From Conexibacter sp. SYSU D00693 (GTDB lineage Bacteria > Actinomycetota > Thermoleophilia > Solirubrobacterales > Solirubrobacteraceae), in assembly GCF_017084525.1 (NCBI RefSeq), contig NZ_CP070950.1, positions 3,348,001 through 3,412,000 of the forward strand: DNA of 64,000 bases. The letters are read 5' to 3'. Below the pieces are notes generated by a model, which was not told the DNA's origin, ran no database searches, and saw nothing but the letters and a program-made list of their open reading frames with translations. This document shows, one piece after another, positions 8,201 through 15,462 of this stretch. The stretch's first letter is position 1. Each line of letters starts with the position of its first letter. A program made the translations under genes and the position numbers.

Positions 8201-9315
8201 CAGCAGATCTTCCGCCGCAGCCGCCGGTGCCGTGGTCTGTGCTGCAGGAGGCCCATGCACAGGCTCGAGCGCAGGTCGAGGAGTGGGCCACCGCGTGGAA
8301 GTGGGGGCCGGTCGACTCCACGTGGGAGATGGTCGAGCCGTTCATGGACGAACGGTGGGGCCGGCGTGCGCGACGGCGCCGCCCCCGGGGAAGCGTGCCG
8401 GATCCCACCGCGGCGGTGCTGTACGCGTTCGACGCGGAGGACCGTGTGATCGCCTCCCGGCAGTTCCGGCGCCCCGGGAGCGTCGAAGCCGACCGCGAGA
8501 CCTTGCGGTGGATCGATCGGGCGCACCGCGAGTTCCGCCTGACCTACTCGCGCGAGCCGCCCCGCGACGACGGAGGGCCACGCCTCGACGTCGCCCGACT
8601 GGTCACCCGCGAAGACGACCTCCCCGTCGAGCTCGTCGTATGGTCCCAGGCCCCCGACGAGCGCCTCCCCGCGGTGACGCGCGAGCGGTACCACCGCGAG
8701 GCCCGGGTGTTGCGCAGGATCGAGATCGACCGCGTTGACGCCGTTCGTGAAGGTGATGAGCCCGACGGACCGATCGGAGTAGAACGCAGCGCGCTGGTGC
8801 CGACCTACGACGCCGGAGGCACGCTCGTCCGGCTCGTCCTCGAGCGACCTGATGAGCCGCCCGACGTCCTCTACACACCGCCCGGTCCGGGCGGCAAGCG
8901 CCTGCGTCACCAGGTGGTCGAACGCCTCGCGGCCGGCGCGCGGGAGTTCGTCAGTGACGCCATGAAGCCGGTCCCTGCGGCGTTGATCCTCGCCTACGAC
9001 GCCGAGAGCGCTTCGCCGCTGCCACCGTCGCTTGGCGTTGCGCACGGCGAGGCGGCCAACGACGTCAGCGCGCTGCCGCTTCCGGCCGACCTCCCCGTCT
9101 TCGATCCCGACCCCGCGGTCTTCGCTCAGGACGAGGCGCTCCTCGGCAAGCTCCGGACGCTGCAGGGCCAGGCGACCGACGAAGCTCAGGAAGCTCGTCG
9201 CTTGCTCACGCTGTGCGCCGAGGCGCTGCGTGCCGGACCGCCTCTCCAAGACGTAGTGGCGGTCGTCGTGTGCGACCTCGAGCTCGATGATGTCGTCGTT
9301 CTCCCCCTCGGGTGA
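8197..9315 (+). CDS. Hypothetical protein, 372 aa
   Basis: I do not recognise the family. The chosen GTG start at 8197 overlaps the previous stop codon. The product has no signal peptide or membrane segment. It is acidic, with repeated Tyr-Asp-Ala/Asp-rich beta strands (VLYAFDAEDRVIASRQF at about 85, ALILAYDAESASPL at about 265), which might be two related half-domains of an immunity-like or structural protein, and a helical segment near 315-345. Codon use is less extreme than that of its neighbours, with more A and T in third positions. With its small partner it forms a two-gene unit between a secreted hydrolase and a convergent phosphotransferase gene. An acquired toxin-immunity or effector-like pair is possible but not shown. 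Confidence 0.6.
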   Translation: MTADLPPQPPVPWSVLQEAHAQARAQVEEWATAWKWGPVDSTWEMVEPFMDERWGRRARRRRPRGSVPDPTAAVLYAFDAEDRVIASRQFRRPGSVEADRETLRWIDRAHREFRLTYSREPPRDDGGPRLDVARLVTREDDLPVELVVWSQAPDERLPAVTRERYHREARVLRRIEIDRVDAVREGDEPDGPIGVERSALVPTYDAGGTLVRLVLERPDEPPDVLYTPPGPGGKRLRHQVVERLAAGAREFVSDAMKPVPAALILAYDAESASPLPPSLGVAHGEAANDVSALPLPADLPVFDPDPAVFAQDEALLGKLRTLQGQATDEAQEARRLLTLCAEALRAGPPLQDVVAVVVCDLELDDVVVLPLG

Positions 9316-9333
9316 GAGGCACGCGGCGTTGCG

Positions 9334-10461
9334 TCAGGCGAGGCTGTCCAGCGAGCCCCAGTCGTCGATGGCGGCGGTGATCCGCCGCAGGCAGCGCAGC
9401 ATGTAGTCCTTGGGCTGCATGTCGGGCTGCAGGCGCCCGGCGCCGATGGTGAACAGGGCGAAGATGAGGACGTGGAAGGGCTGCTGGCGCACACGCAGCC
9501 ACGCCTCGTCGAACGTCGGCGGGGCGCTCACGCCTTCGTCGCCCAGGCGCTGGAGGTAGCGCTCGAGCAGCTCGCGCTCCCACGCCCGGCGGTCGTCGAC
9601 GGGGAGGTTCACGCAGAGCGCGTAGGCGACGTCGAGCGCCCACTCGCCCCGGGCGGTCGCCTGCCAGTCGTAGAGGCCCATCCGGCCGCCGGGGTCGCGC
9701 AGCCAGTTGCCCTGGTGGACGTCCTGGTGCAGGACCGTCGGCGTCCCCGTGCCGTTGAGCGCCAGCGCGCGCATCGTCGTGGGCAGCAGCTGCGCCTTGC
9801 GCGCGTACACGGCGGGAGGCATCACCTCGCGGCTGCGCTCGATGCCGATCTCGGCCCGGCGGTACATGCCCAGCGCGTTGAGGCGCTCCTGCATCTCGAG
9901 CGTCGTCGCGAGCCCGGTCGGCGGCCGGCCCCAGAACGTCGCGTGGTAGTAGGCCATCTCGTCGACCATGTCCTCGGCGTCGCGGCGCGAGACCGTGTCC
10001 GCCATCGGGTCGGGGAACGACCAGCCGCCCGCGGCGAGGTCCTCGAGCACGACGATCGACCGGCCCGTGCGCTCGTCGCTGGCCGCATGGAAGGCGCGCG
10101 GGCTGCGCAGCCGGGGCAGCTGCGGGCGCAGGTCGCGGTAGAAGGTCGTCTCGCCCTGGGTCACGCCGCTGAGGACGAGCAGCAGCCGGGACTGCAGCGT
10201 CGCCGCGCTCTTGGTGAACAGCGCGGTGGGGAGCCCGGCCTCTTGGCCGGCGGCGTCGTAGCGCACGCGCAGCGCGCGGCGCGAGCTCGTGCCGTCCGAC
10301 CCGCCGACGAGCTCGTGGCCGACGACGTGGGCGCCGGGGACCTCGCGGCACAGGGCGGCGGTCAACCACGTGTCGGTGAGGGCGTCGGCCGACGGCGGCA
10401 CCTCGTCGAGCGTCGTCGGGCGCACCTTCGTGAGCCGCTCCCGCGCGACCTGCGCCGCCAT
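9334..10461 (-). CDS. Aminoglycoside-phosphotransferase-like kinase
   Basis: About 375 residues from the ATG at 10461; in-frame GTGs at 10473 and 10509 would lengthen it by 4 or 16 residues. The catalytic loop of the APH/choline-kinase fold is clear: LHQDVHQGNWL with His245, Asp247 and Asn252, then LYDWQ with Asp265 as the metal-binding aspartate. The N-terminal lobe carries FTKSA, the probable ATP-contacting lysine. It should phosphorylate a small hydroxylated compound; relatives beside TetR genes often act on antibiotics, acyl-carnitine-like compounds or steroids. The gene lies 69 bases behind the TetR gene on the same strand, with a palindromic operator between them. Confidence 0.8.
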   Translation of the reverse strand: MAAQVARERLTKVRPTTLDEVPPSADALTDTWLTAALCREVPGAHVVGHELVGGSDGTSSRRALRVRYDAAGQEAGLPTALFTKSAATLQSRLLLVLSGVTQGETTFYRDLRPQLPRLRSPRAFHAASDERTGRSIVVLEDLAAGGWSFPDPMADTVSRRDAEDMVDEMAYYHATFWGRPPTGLATTLEMQERLNALGMYRRAEIGIERSREVMPPAVYARKAQLLPTTMRALALNGTGTPTVLHQDVHQGNWLRDPGGRMGLYDWQATARGEWALDVAYALCVNLPVDDRRAWERELLERYLQRLGDEGVSAPPTFDEAWLRVRQQPFHVLIFALFTIGAGRLQPDMQPKDYMLRCLRRITAAIDDWGSLDSLA

Positions 10462-10518
10462 CCGCCCAGCCACCAGCGGCAGCCGCGCCCTCCCTCCCGT
10501 TCCGCGCACGGCAACATC

Positions 10519-10534
10519 TTGACAGCACTGTCAA
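10519..10534. promoter_or_regulatory. Palindromic operator (TetR type)
   Basis: The sequence TTGACAGCACTGTCAA has 7-base perfect arms around two central bases. It overlaps the end of the tetR gene and lies upstream of the phosphotransferase gene. Its first six bases also look like a -35 element. Repeats of this TTGACA-n-TGTCAA form are typical TetR binding sites in actinobacteria, so the upstream TetR protein is the likely ligand. Confidence 0.6.
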
Positions 10535-11154
10535 CAAGTGGGGGCGAGACGCGCGTGCAGCCGCTCGCGCCACGCACGGAGCTCGTCGGCGAGCGGGTAG
10601 TCCGCCTCGAGCAGCCAGCGGAAGACCATCCCGATGGACGCGGTCGCGAGCTCCTCGACCGCCGCCGCGCGGTCGGCGTCCGCGCGGACGCTGCCGTCGC
10701 GCACGCCCGCGGCGAGCGCCACCGTCGTCGCCTCCCGCAACCGCGTGAGCCAGCCGACGACGTGCGGGCGCAGCGCCGGCGCCGGCCCGATCGCCTCGAA
10801 CATGACCGTCAGCAGGGCCCGCAGCAGCTGCTCGTCCTCGTCGAGCAGCGCGACCACCCGGTCGATCGGCAGCAGCGCGCGACCGAGGCCGTCGGCACCC
10901 TCGGCGGCGGGGGCGACGAGCCGGTCCTCGAGCTCGCGCTGCAGCAACGCCTCCAGCAGCGCCTCCTTGGAGCCGTAGCGCGCGTTGACCAGCGTCCGGC
11001 TGTAGCCGGCCCGCTGCGCGATCGCCCCCATGGACGTCGCGTCGTAGCCGCGCTCGGCGAACAGCTCGACCGCGGCCTGCGCGAGCCGGCGCGCCGAGGC
11101 GGTGCGCCGCTCCTCCTGCGTGCGGCGACCCGGCGGGGCTGGGCTCGGGCTCAT
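10531..11154 (-). CDS. TetR/AcrR family transcriptional regulator
   Basis: 207 residues from the ATG at 11154. The N-terminal helix-turn-helix fits TetR well: RLAQAAVELFAERGYDATSMGAIAQRAGYSRTLVNARYGSKEALLEALL at about 18-66, where the second helix normally reads TVRDIAxxAGVSxGxLYxHFxSKExL. The C-terminal 140 residues form the ligand-binding, dimerising helical domain. An extended start at 11217 would add a non-TetR-like tail and is not favoured. The gene precedes the phosphotransferase gene on the same strand and is divergent from the Gfo/Idh gene, with a good palindromic operator at its own 3' end. Confidence 0.9.
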   Translation of the reverse strand: MSPSPAPPGRRTQEERRTASARRLAQAAVELFAERGYDATSMGAIAQRAGYSRTLVNARYGSKEALLEALLQRELEDRLVAPAAEGADGLGRALLPIDRVVALLDEDEQLLRALLTVMFEAIGPAPALRPHVVGWLTRLREATTVALAAGVRDGSVRADADRAAAVEELATASIGMVFRWLLEADYPLADELRAWRERLHARLAPTC

Positions 11155-11228
11155 CGCGAGGATCTTCCCAAGCGGCGGGGCGGGGCCGCATGCCACCCAA
11201 CGCGCGACGACGCGCAACGCTGAGGCGC

Positions 11229-12326
11229 ATGAGCGACTCGATCACCCACGCTCCCATCGGCGTCGGCATCGTCGGTCTGAGCGCGACCGACGGGTGGGCG
11301 GCGAGGGCGCACGTCCCCGCCCTCGCGGCAGTCGACGGCCTCGAGCTGCGCGGCCTGGTCGCGAGCTCGGCGGCGACGGGACGCGCCGCGAGCGCGACGC
11401 ATCGTGTTCCGGCCCATGCATCGGCCCGGGCGCTTGCGGCCGAGGACGGCATCGACCTCGTCGTGGTGGCGGTGAAGGTGCCGGAGCATCGCGCGCTGGT
11501 CCTGCCGGCGCTCGAGGCCGGGGCGGCGGTGCTCTGCGAATGGCCCTTGGCGGTCGACCTCCGCGAGGCAGAGGACCTCGAGCGCGCGGGGTCCCGGACG
11601 CGGACGTTCGTCGGCCTGCAAGGACGCACGACGCCCACCTTCCGCTGGCTTGCCGACCTCGTGCGCGAGGGGTTCGTCGGTGAGGTGCTGTCGGCCACCG
11701 TGGTGGCGGCGTCGGTCGGATGGGGCGACCCGACCTCGGAACGTGCGCGGTACACGCTCGACCGTGGCAACGGCGCGACGCTGCTGACCATCGCCTTCGG
11801 CCACATGGTCGATGCCGTCGCGCTGGTCGTCGGCGAGCCCGAGACGCTCGTCGCCACGACGGCGACGCGACGGCCCCTGATCCCCCACCGCGAGACGGGC
11901 GAGCTCGTCACGATGACCGCGGAGGACCAGATCGCGGTCTCCGGCACGCTGGCCGGCGGCGCGGTCTTCTCCGCCCACCACCGCGGCGGGGCGGTCTCGC
12001 CGAGCTTCTCGCTGCTCGTCGACGGCACCGAGGGGCGGCTCGAGGTCACCGCTCCCGGCCATCCGCACCTCGCGCCCGTCACGGTCCGGGGGGCGCGCGG
12101 CGAGGCCCACCTGGCGCAGCTGGTGGTCCCTGAGCGCCTCGACCCCTTCCACCGCTGGCGCGGGACGGCTGCGCATCCGCTCGTGCATGCGTACGCCGCC
12201 ATCCGCGACGACCTGCTCGAAGGCACCGGCGTGGCACCGGACTTCACGCATGCCGCGCGGCGCCACCGGCTCCTCGATGCGATCCAGCGCTCGGCGGCCA
12301 CCGGGCGACGCGTCTCCCTGGCGTGA
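11229..12326 (+). CDS. Gfo/Idh/MocA family oxidoreductase (Gal80-like)
   Basis: 365 residues from an ATG at 11229 preceded by CTGAGG. The N-terminus IGVGIVGLSATDGWAARAHVPAL is the Rossmann nucleotide-binding loop in the form seen in Gal80-like members. A CEWPLAVD segment follows at the position of the EKPla motif that marks this superfamily, although the usual lysine after Glu is replaced by Trp-Pro. The C-terminal alpha/beta domain carries the substrate pocket. It should be an NAD(P)-dependent dehydrogenase acting on a sugar, inositol or a related polyol. It is divergent from the tetR gene across 74 bases. Confidence 0.85.
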   Translation: MSDSITHAPIGVGIVGLSATDGWAARAHVPALAAVDGLELRGLVASSAATGRAASATHRVPAHASARALAAEDGIDLVVVAVKVPEHRALVLPALEAGAAVLCEWPLAVDLREAEDLERAGSRTRTFVGLQGRTTPTFRWLADLVREGFVGEVLSATVVAASVGWGDPTSERARYTLDRGNGATLLTIAFGHMVDAVALVVGEPETLVATTATRRPLIPHRETGELVTMTAEDQIAVSGTLAGGAVFSAHHRGGAVSPSFSLLVDGTEGRLEVTAPGHPHLAPVTVRGARGEAHLAQLVVPERLDPFHRWRGTAAHPLVHAYAAIRDDLLEGTGVAPDFTHAARRHRLLDAIQRSAATGRRVSLA

Positions 12327-12446
12327 TGACCCTGACCTCCTGCGGGGCCGTCCTGGACCGCACGGGCCGGGACCGAGACGACCGACCGCGGGACGCGCTG
12401 AGGGTCGCCGGGCCGGCGTCCTGCTCGCCGGGCCGGGCGATGGGGA

Positions 12447-12470
12447 CGTTGGGAGGGTTGCCGCAAAGCC
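12447..12470 (+). repeat. Left copy of an inverted sequence bounding the 12.4-17.4 kb island
   Basis: The segment contains GTTGGGAGGGTTG followed by CCGCAAAGCC. Its reverse complement (a TTTGCGGC, CAACCCTCCCAAC and GTCC order) recurs at 17331-17373 beside tRNA-Phe, where the CCTCCCAAC part is partly duplicated. The two copies are inverted with respect to each other and enclose five genes that differ in character from the flanking housekeeping genes. Confidence 0.45.
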
Positions 12471-12507
12471 GCTTGCCGACTGGCGTTCGTCCTTCCGCCC
12501 GGACGAG

Positions 12508-12918
12508 TCAGTTCACTTGCTCAGCGGTTGAGCGATGGTTCCGCGGCCGGTTGCCAGCCCCGACGGCGACGAGGCCGGCGAGCACCACGGCGACGCCGGG
12601 TGCGAGCAGGACGTCGGTGATGCTGTCGGACTCGCACTTGGTCGGGCTGCCCGGCTGGGGAGGGTCGGAGACGCCTGCGGCGGTGCAGGTCGCGACGCCG
12701 TCGAGTGCGTCTGCGAGTCCGAGCGCGACGAGGGCCAGGCCCGCGCCGATGATCGCGCCGGCTTGTCCGGGGACAGAACGGGAGGACAGCAGCGCGACCG
12801 TGATGCCCGCCAGGGGCAGGATGAACACGCCGATCGAGGCGATCCCGAGGATGGCGAGGCACAGGAGCGCGCCGGGGACGGACCAGAGCGCGGGACCGAT
12901 CAGGCGGCGTCGGTTCAC
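12508..12918 (-). CDS. Small integral membrane protein, hypothetical
   Basis: 136 residues from the GTG at 12918 (an in-frame GTG at 12963 would add 15 charged residues). After a basic start (NRRRLIGPALW) there are two adjacent hydrophobic helices at about 10-50, another at about 55-72, a cysteine-containing loop (TCTAAGVSDPPQPGSPTKC) that probably lies outside the membrane, and a final helix (VLLAPGVAVVLAGLVAVGAG). Four membrane spans with a cysteine-paired loop suggest a small envelope protein. No family is recognised. It is the first gene inside the candidate island. Confidence 0.55.
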   Translation of the reverse strand: MNRRRLIGPALWSVPGALLCLAILGIASIGVFILPLAGITVALLSSRSVPGQAGAIIGAGLALVALGLADALDGVATCTAAGVSDPPQPGSPTKCESDSITDVLLAPGVAVVLAGLVAVGAGNRPRNHRSTAEQVN

Positions 12919-13000
12919 GCGTCGAAGGTAGCTCTCGCGGCGACCGTGCGCCAGCGCTGCCACCGCGGTTCTGTGTCGGGCGTTCGCTCGGGTGCGTCGG

Positions 13001-13642
13001 TCACCCCAGCTCGACGGGGCTGGGGACGCCGGGCCCGAGGGTGAAGGAGTCCGCGCCGCCGCAGGCGCCGCCGAGGTGCAGCATGCGGGCGGTGAAGGTG
13101 ATGGTCCGCAGCGCGTCGACCGGCGGGCCGAACGGGTCGGCGGGGAGCAGCTGCTCGACGCTTCGTCCGTGCGAGTGGAGCCGTCCCTTGCTGTCGAACG
13201 AGTTGGCGATGCGCCAGGCGCGGCGCGGCGGGCCCTGGGTCTCGACGGGCTCGCCCACGCGGACGCCGCGCTCGGTCCCTTCGGTCCCGGCGTCTGGGAC
13301 GGCCTGGCGGACCACGGTCAGCGGGTCGGCCCTGCCGGGACGGATCGACAGGCGGTAGGTGACGGTCGCGCACGGCTTGGCCTTGACGGTCACGCGCCGG
13401 CCCTTCCGTGTGACGCGCTCGGACTTGGGAAACCCGAGCGTGATCGAGGATCGCGAGGTCCGACGGATGAGCTGGAAGTCGTCGGTGCGCAGCGGCAGGC
13501 GCAGCGATGTGCCGAACGAGCCGCCCGAGTCGGTCTTGGCTCCCGCGACCAAGGCCGGGAAGTACTTGGCGGCGTGCGCCGGCGGGGGCATCAGCGCGGC
13601 GCCCGTCAGCAGTGCGGCGGCGATGGTGTGAGGGGTCTTCAC
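13001..13642 (-). CDS. Exported hypothetical protein (second of a pair)
   Basis: 213 residues from a GTG at 13642, beginning VKTPHTIAAALLTGAALMPP...AHA, a Sec signal peptide. The mature part is beta-rich with basic stretches (KSERVTRKGRRVTVKAKPC) and a few cysteines, and ends in GGACGGADSFTLGPGVPSP. It follows the other exported gene after 11 bases on the same strand and is likely in one transcript with it. Such small RKGRRVTV-type beta proteins are common in Thermoleophilia as secreted proteins of unknown role. No enzymatic motif is visible. Confidence 0.6.
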   Translation of the reverse strand: MKTPHTIAAALLTGAALMPPPAHAAKYFPALVAGAKTDSGGSFGTSLRLPLRTDDFQLIRRTSRSSITLGFPKSERVTRKGRRVTVKAKPCATVTYRLSIRPGRADPLTVVRQAVPDAGTEGTERGVRVGEPVETQGPPRRAWRIANSFDSKGRLHSHGRSVEQLLPADPFGPPVDALRTITFTARMLHLGGACGGADSFTLGPGVPSPVELG

Positions 13643-13653
13643 GGGAGCGCCAG

Positions 13654-14103
13654 TCACTCGGGCCGGATGACGCCGGAGAGGCGGACGGTGTTGCGGACGC
13701 CCGACCCGTTGACGAGGTGCAGGGTGAGGCGGACCCGGAGGCTTCCGTGGCGACGCACGAGCCTTCGCCCGTACTCGTTGATCGGGAGCGCGACCAAGCC
13801 CGCCTCGGGCCGCGAGCAGGTGTAGCCGCCCTCGCTGGTGCCGCCGACCCGCCGCCCGCCGGCCTGGGTGATCGCGACCGTGACAGCGGCGGTCTGGTTG
13901 CCGATCAGTCGCATGCGGGCGCGTCCGGTGTACCGCAGGGTGAGCGTCTTGGAGGCCAGCGACGCTGTCGGCCGGGTGTCGCTCTGGGTCGGTCCTGCGT
14001 CGCCGCAGCCCGAGTGAACCGGCGGCAGCGAGCCTGCCGCTGCCGGTGCGGCGAGCGCGCCCGCGGCGCCGAGTGTGAACAACAGTCCCAGTCGATGCCC
14101 CAT
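13654..14103 (-). CDS. Exported hypothetical protein (first of a pair)
   Basis: 149 residues from the ATG at 14103, chosen because it gives a good signal peptide (MGHRLGLLFTLGAAGALAAPAAAG). The mature domain is a small beta sandwich type sequence: LASKTLTLRYTGRARMRLIG, VTVAITQAGGRRVGG, LRVRLTLHLVNGSG. Two cysteines (SGCGDAG and YTCSRP) could form a disulphide. It is followed 11 bases later by a second exported gene. Function unknown; both genes lie within the island next to tRNA-Phe. Confidence 0.6.
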   Translation of the reverse strand: MGHRLGLLFTLGAAGALAAPAAAGSLPPVHSGCGDAGPTQSDTRPTASLASKTLTLRYTGRARMRLIGNQTAAVTVAITQAGGRRVGGTSEGGYTCSRPEAGLVALPINEYGRRLVRRHGSLRVRLTLHLVNGSGVRNTVRLSGVIRPE

Positions 14104-14213
14104 GGCTGTGCAACATGCCACACGGTCTGAGGTTGCGCACACTCAGCAAGTTGGCCACCGTCACGGAGCTCTGCGGCTCTCGGCGGCGGTGCCGGGGTCG
14201 CCGTCTCCCGTTC

Positions 14214-15311
14214 TCACCCTCTGTTCTGCGCGATCTGCTGCTCGGCTTTGGTGCGCATGGCGGTGAAGCCGCCGAAGTCGGCCAGGCGTGATGGCGGCGG
14301 GCCGTTGACGTCCCGGTAGGCCTGCAGGTAGGCCTTCTGGGTGCGCTTTGCGCCAGCCGGGAGGGATCGCAGCCAGCGGGCGAGCGCGTCGATCGCTGCG
14401 GCTTCGTCCCATGTCCGCAGCGCGGGCGGGTTGGTCAGGGCGCCGGGGGCCGGCAGCACGTAGGTGGCCTTGTTGCCGCGGCCGGGGCGGGCGCGGCGCT
14501 CGGGGACGGGCAGCCCCTGCCGGCGCAGGGTCTCGCTGGCGGCGTGGACGTGCTCGGCCCACTGGCGGCCCCCGCGGTCGGTCATGCGCACCCGGGCGTC
14601 GGTGGCGTAGCGGCGCAGGATGCGGTGCGAGGGGATGTAGTCGTTGTCGGTCATGAACGCGACGAGCACGTCGACGACCGGCAGGCCGGGCGCCTGCGGC
14701 CGCCCGGGCCCGGGTCGGCTGGGCGGACGGGCGGCGAGACCGGCGTCGGCGAGCGCGGCATCCCACGTGCCGTGGACGGCGGTGATCTGGTTGGCGGTGG
14801 GCAGCAGCGTGGCGTGCAGCTGGGCGCCCTGGCCGCGGCGGGCGATCAGCTTGGCGCGCTGGGCGTCGTAGGCCGACGGTGACGGCGATGCGCCGTCGAC
14901 TCGCGCGGCGACGACGCGCAGCGCGTACCGGGTGTCGCGCGCGTCGTAGTCCAGGCGGCGGGCGCGCAGCAGCGCCTCGGAGCGCCTGCCGCGGTCGCCC
15001 TCGTCGACGGCCAGCCGCAGCACCCGCCGCCAGCCCATCCCCGCGTCGCGGCCCGCGGTCGCCAGCCGCGCGACGACCTGGCGGGCCGACGGAGCCGAGG
15101 GGTGCCCCGCGCCCGGGCGGGCGGCGTCCCACGCGGACTGGGTGACCAGCCACGGCGCGGTGCCGGCTGCCCGGGCGGCGTGTTCGGCGACGTCGGCGAC
15201 AAGGTCGAGCAGCCGGTCGTCTGCGTAGTCGGAGTTGAAGCGCCCGGCGGTCCGTTCGGCCACGTCGCACGGACCGTAGACGCCGGGCGCCGCGGCCGTC
15301 GCGGCTGGCAT
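14214..15311 (-). CDS. Protein with homing-endonuclease-associated (HNH) repeats
   Basis: About 365 residues from the ATG at 15311 (GTG at 15326 or 15347 are alternatives). Several copies of a roughly 55-residue helical repeat are visible, each ending in an FG/HG-[ST]-W-[DN]-x-A-L-x-x-A-G-L-like signature; the best is QITAVHGTWDAALADAGLAA near 200, and a C-terminal copy reads RTWDEAAAIDALARWLRSLP. These repeats are known as DNA-binding modules that accompany homing endonucleases and phage or island genes. No nuclease catalytic motif is obvious. It is divergent from the transposase-like gene, and a LexA-type box lies 30 bases upstream of its start. Confidence 0.65.
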   Translation of the reverse strand: MPAATAAAPGVYGPCDVAERTAGRFNSDYADDRLLDLVADVAEHAARAAGTAPWLVTQSAWDAARPGAGHPSAPSARQVVARLATAGRDAGMGWRRVLRLAVDEGDRGRRSEALLRARRLDYDARDTRYALRVVAARVDGASPSPSAYDAQRAKLIARRGQGAQLHATLLPTANQITAVHGTWDAALADAGLAARPPSRPGPGRPQAPGLPVVDVLVAFMTDNDYIPSHRILRRYATDARVRMTDRGGRQWAEHVHAASETLRRQGLPVPERRARPGRGNKATYVLPAPGALTNPPALRTWDEAAAIDALARWLRSLPAGAKRTQKAYLQAYRDVNGPPPSRLADFGGFTAMRTKAEQQIAQNRG

Positions 15312-15340
15312 GCGGGCGGCTGTCACCCTGCCACTGGACA

Positions 15341-15354
15341 CGAACACATGTTCG
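15341..15354. promoter_or_regulatory. LexA-type SOS box
   Basis: CGAACACATGTTCG fits the Gram-positive/actinobacterial SOS consensus CGAAC-N4-GTTCG at all ten fixed positions. It lies in the divergent promoter region between the HNH-repeat gene (start 30 bases away) and the DDE-transposase-like gene (start about 109 bases away), so both may be induced by DNA damage. Confidence 0.6.
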
Positions 15355-15462
15355 ATGCACTGTGCTGTTCGTGCAACCCCGAACCGTGGACTGCGACCTG
15401 CCAGCCGGGCACGGCGGCTGGCGGGTGCGGTGCGGGCGCCGGCGTGTCCTACAGGTCCCGCC

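Noticed and set aside
12508-14164. Plus-strand frames covering the three small exported/membrane genes
   Set aside because: The minus-strand readings have signal peptides, membrane helices and regular 11-base spacing; the plus-strand readings do not.
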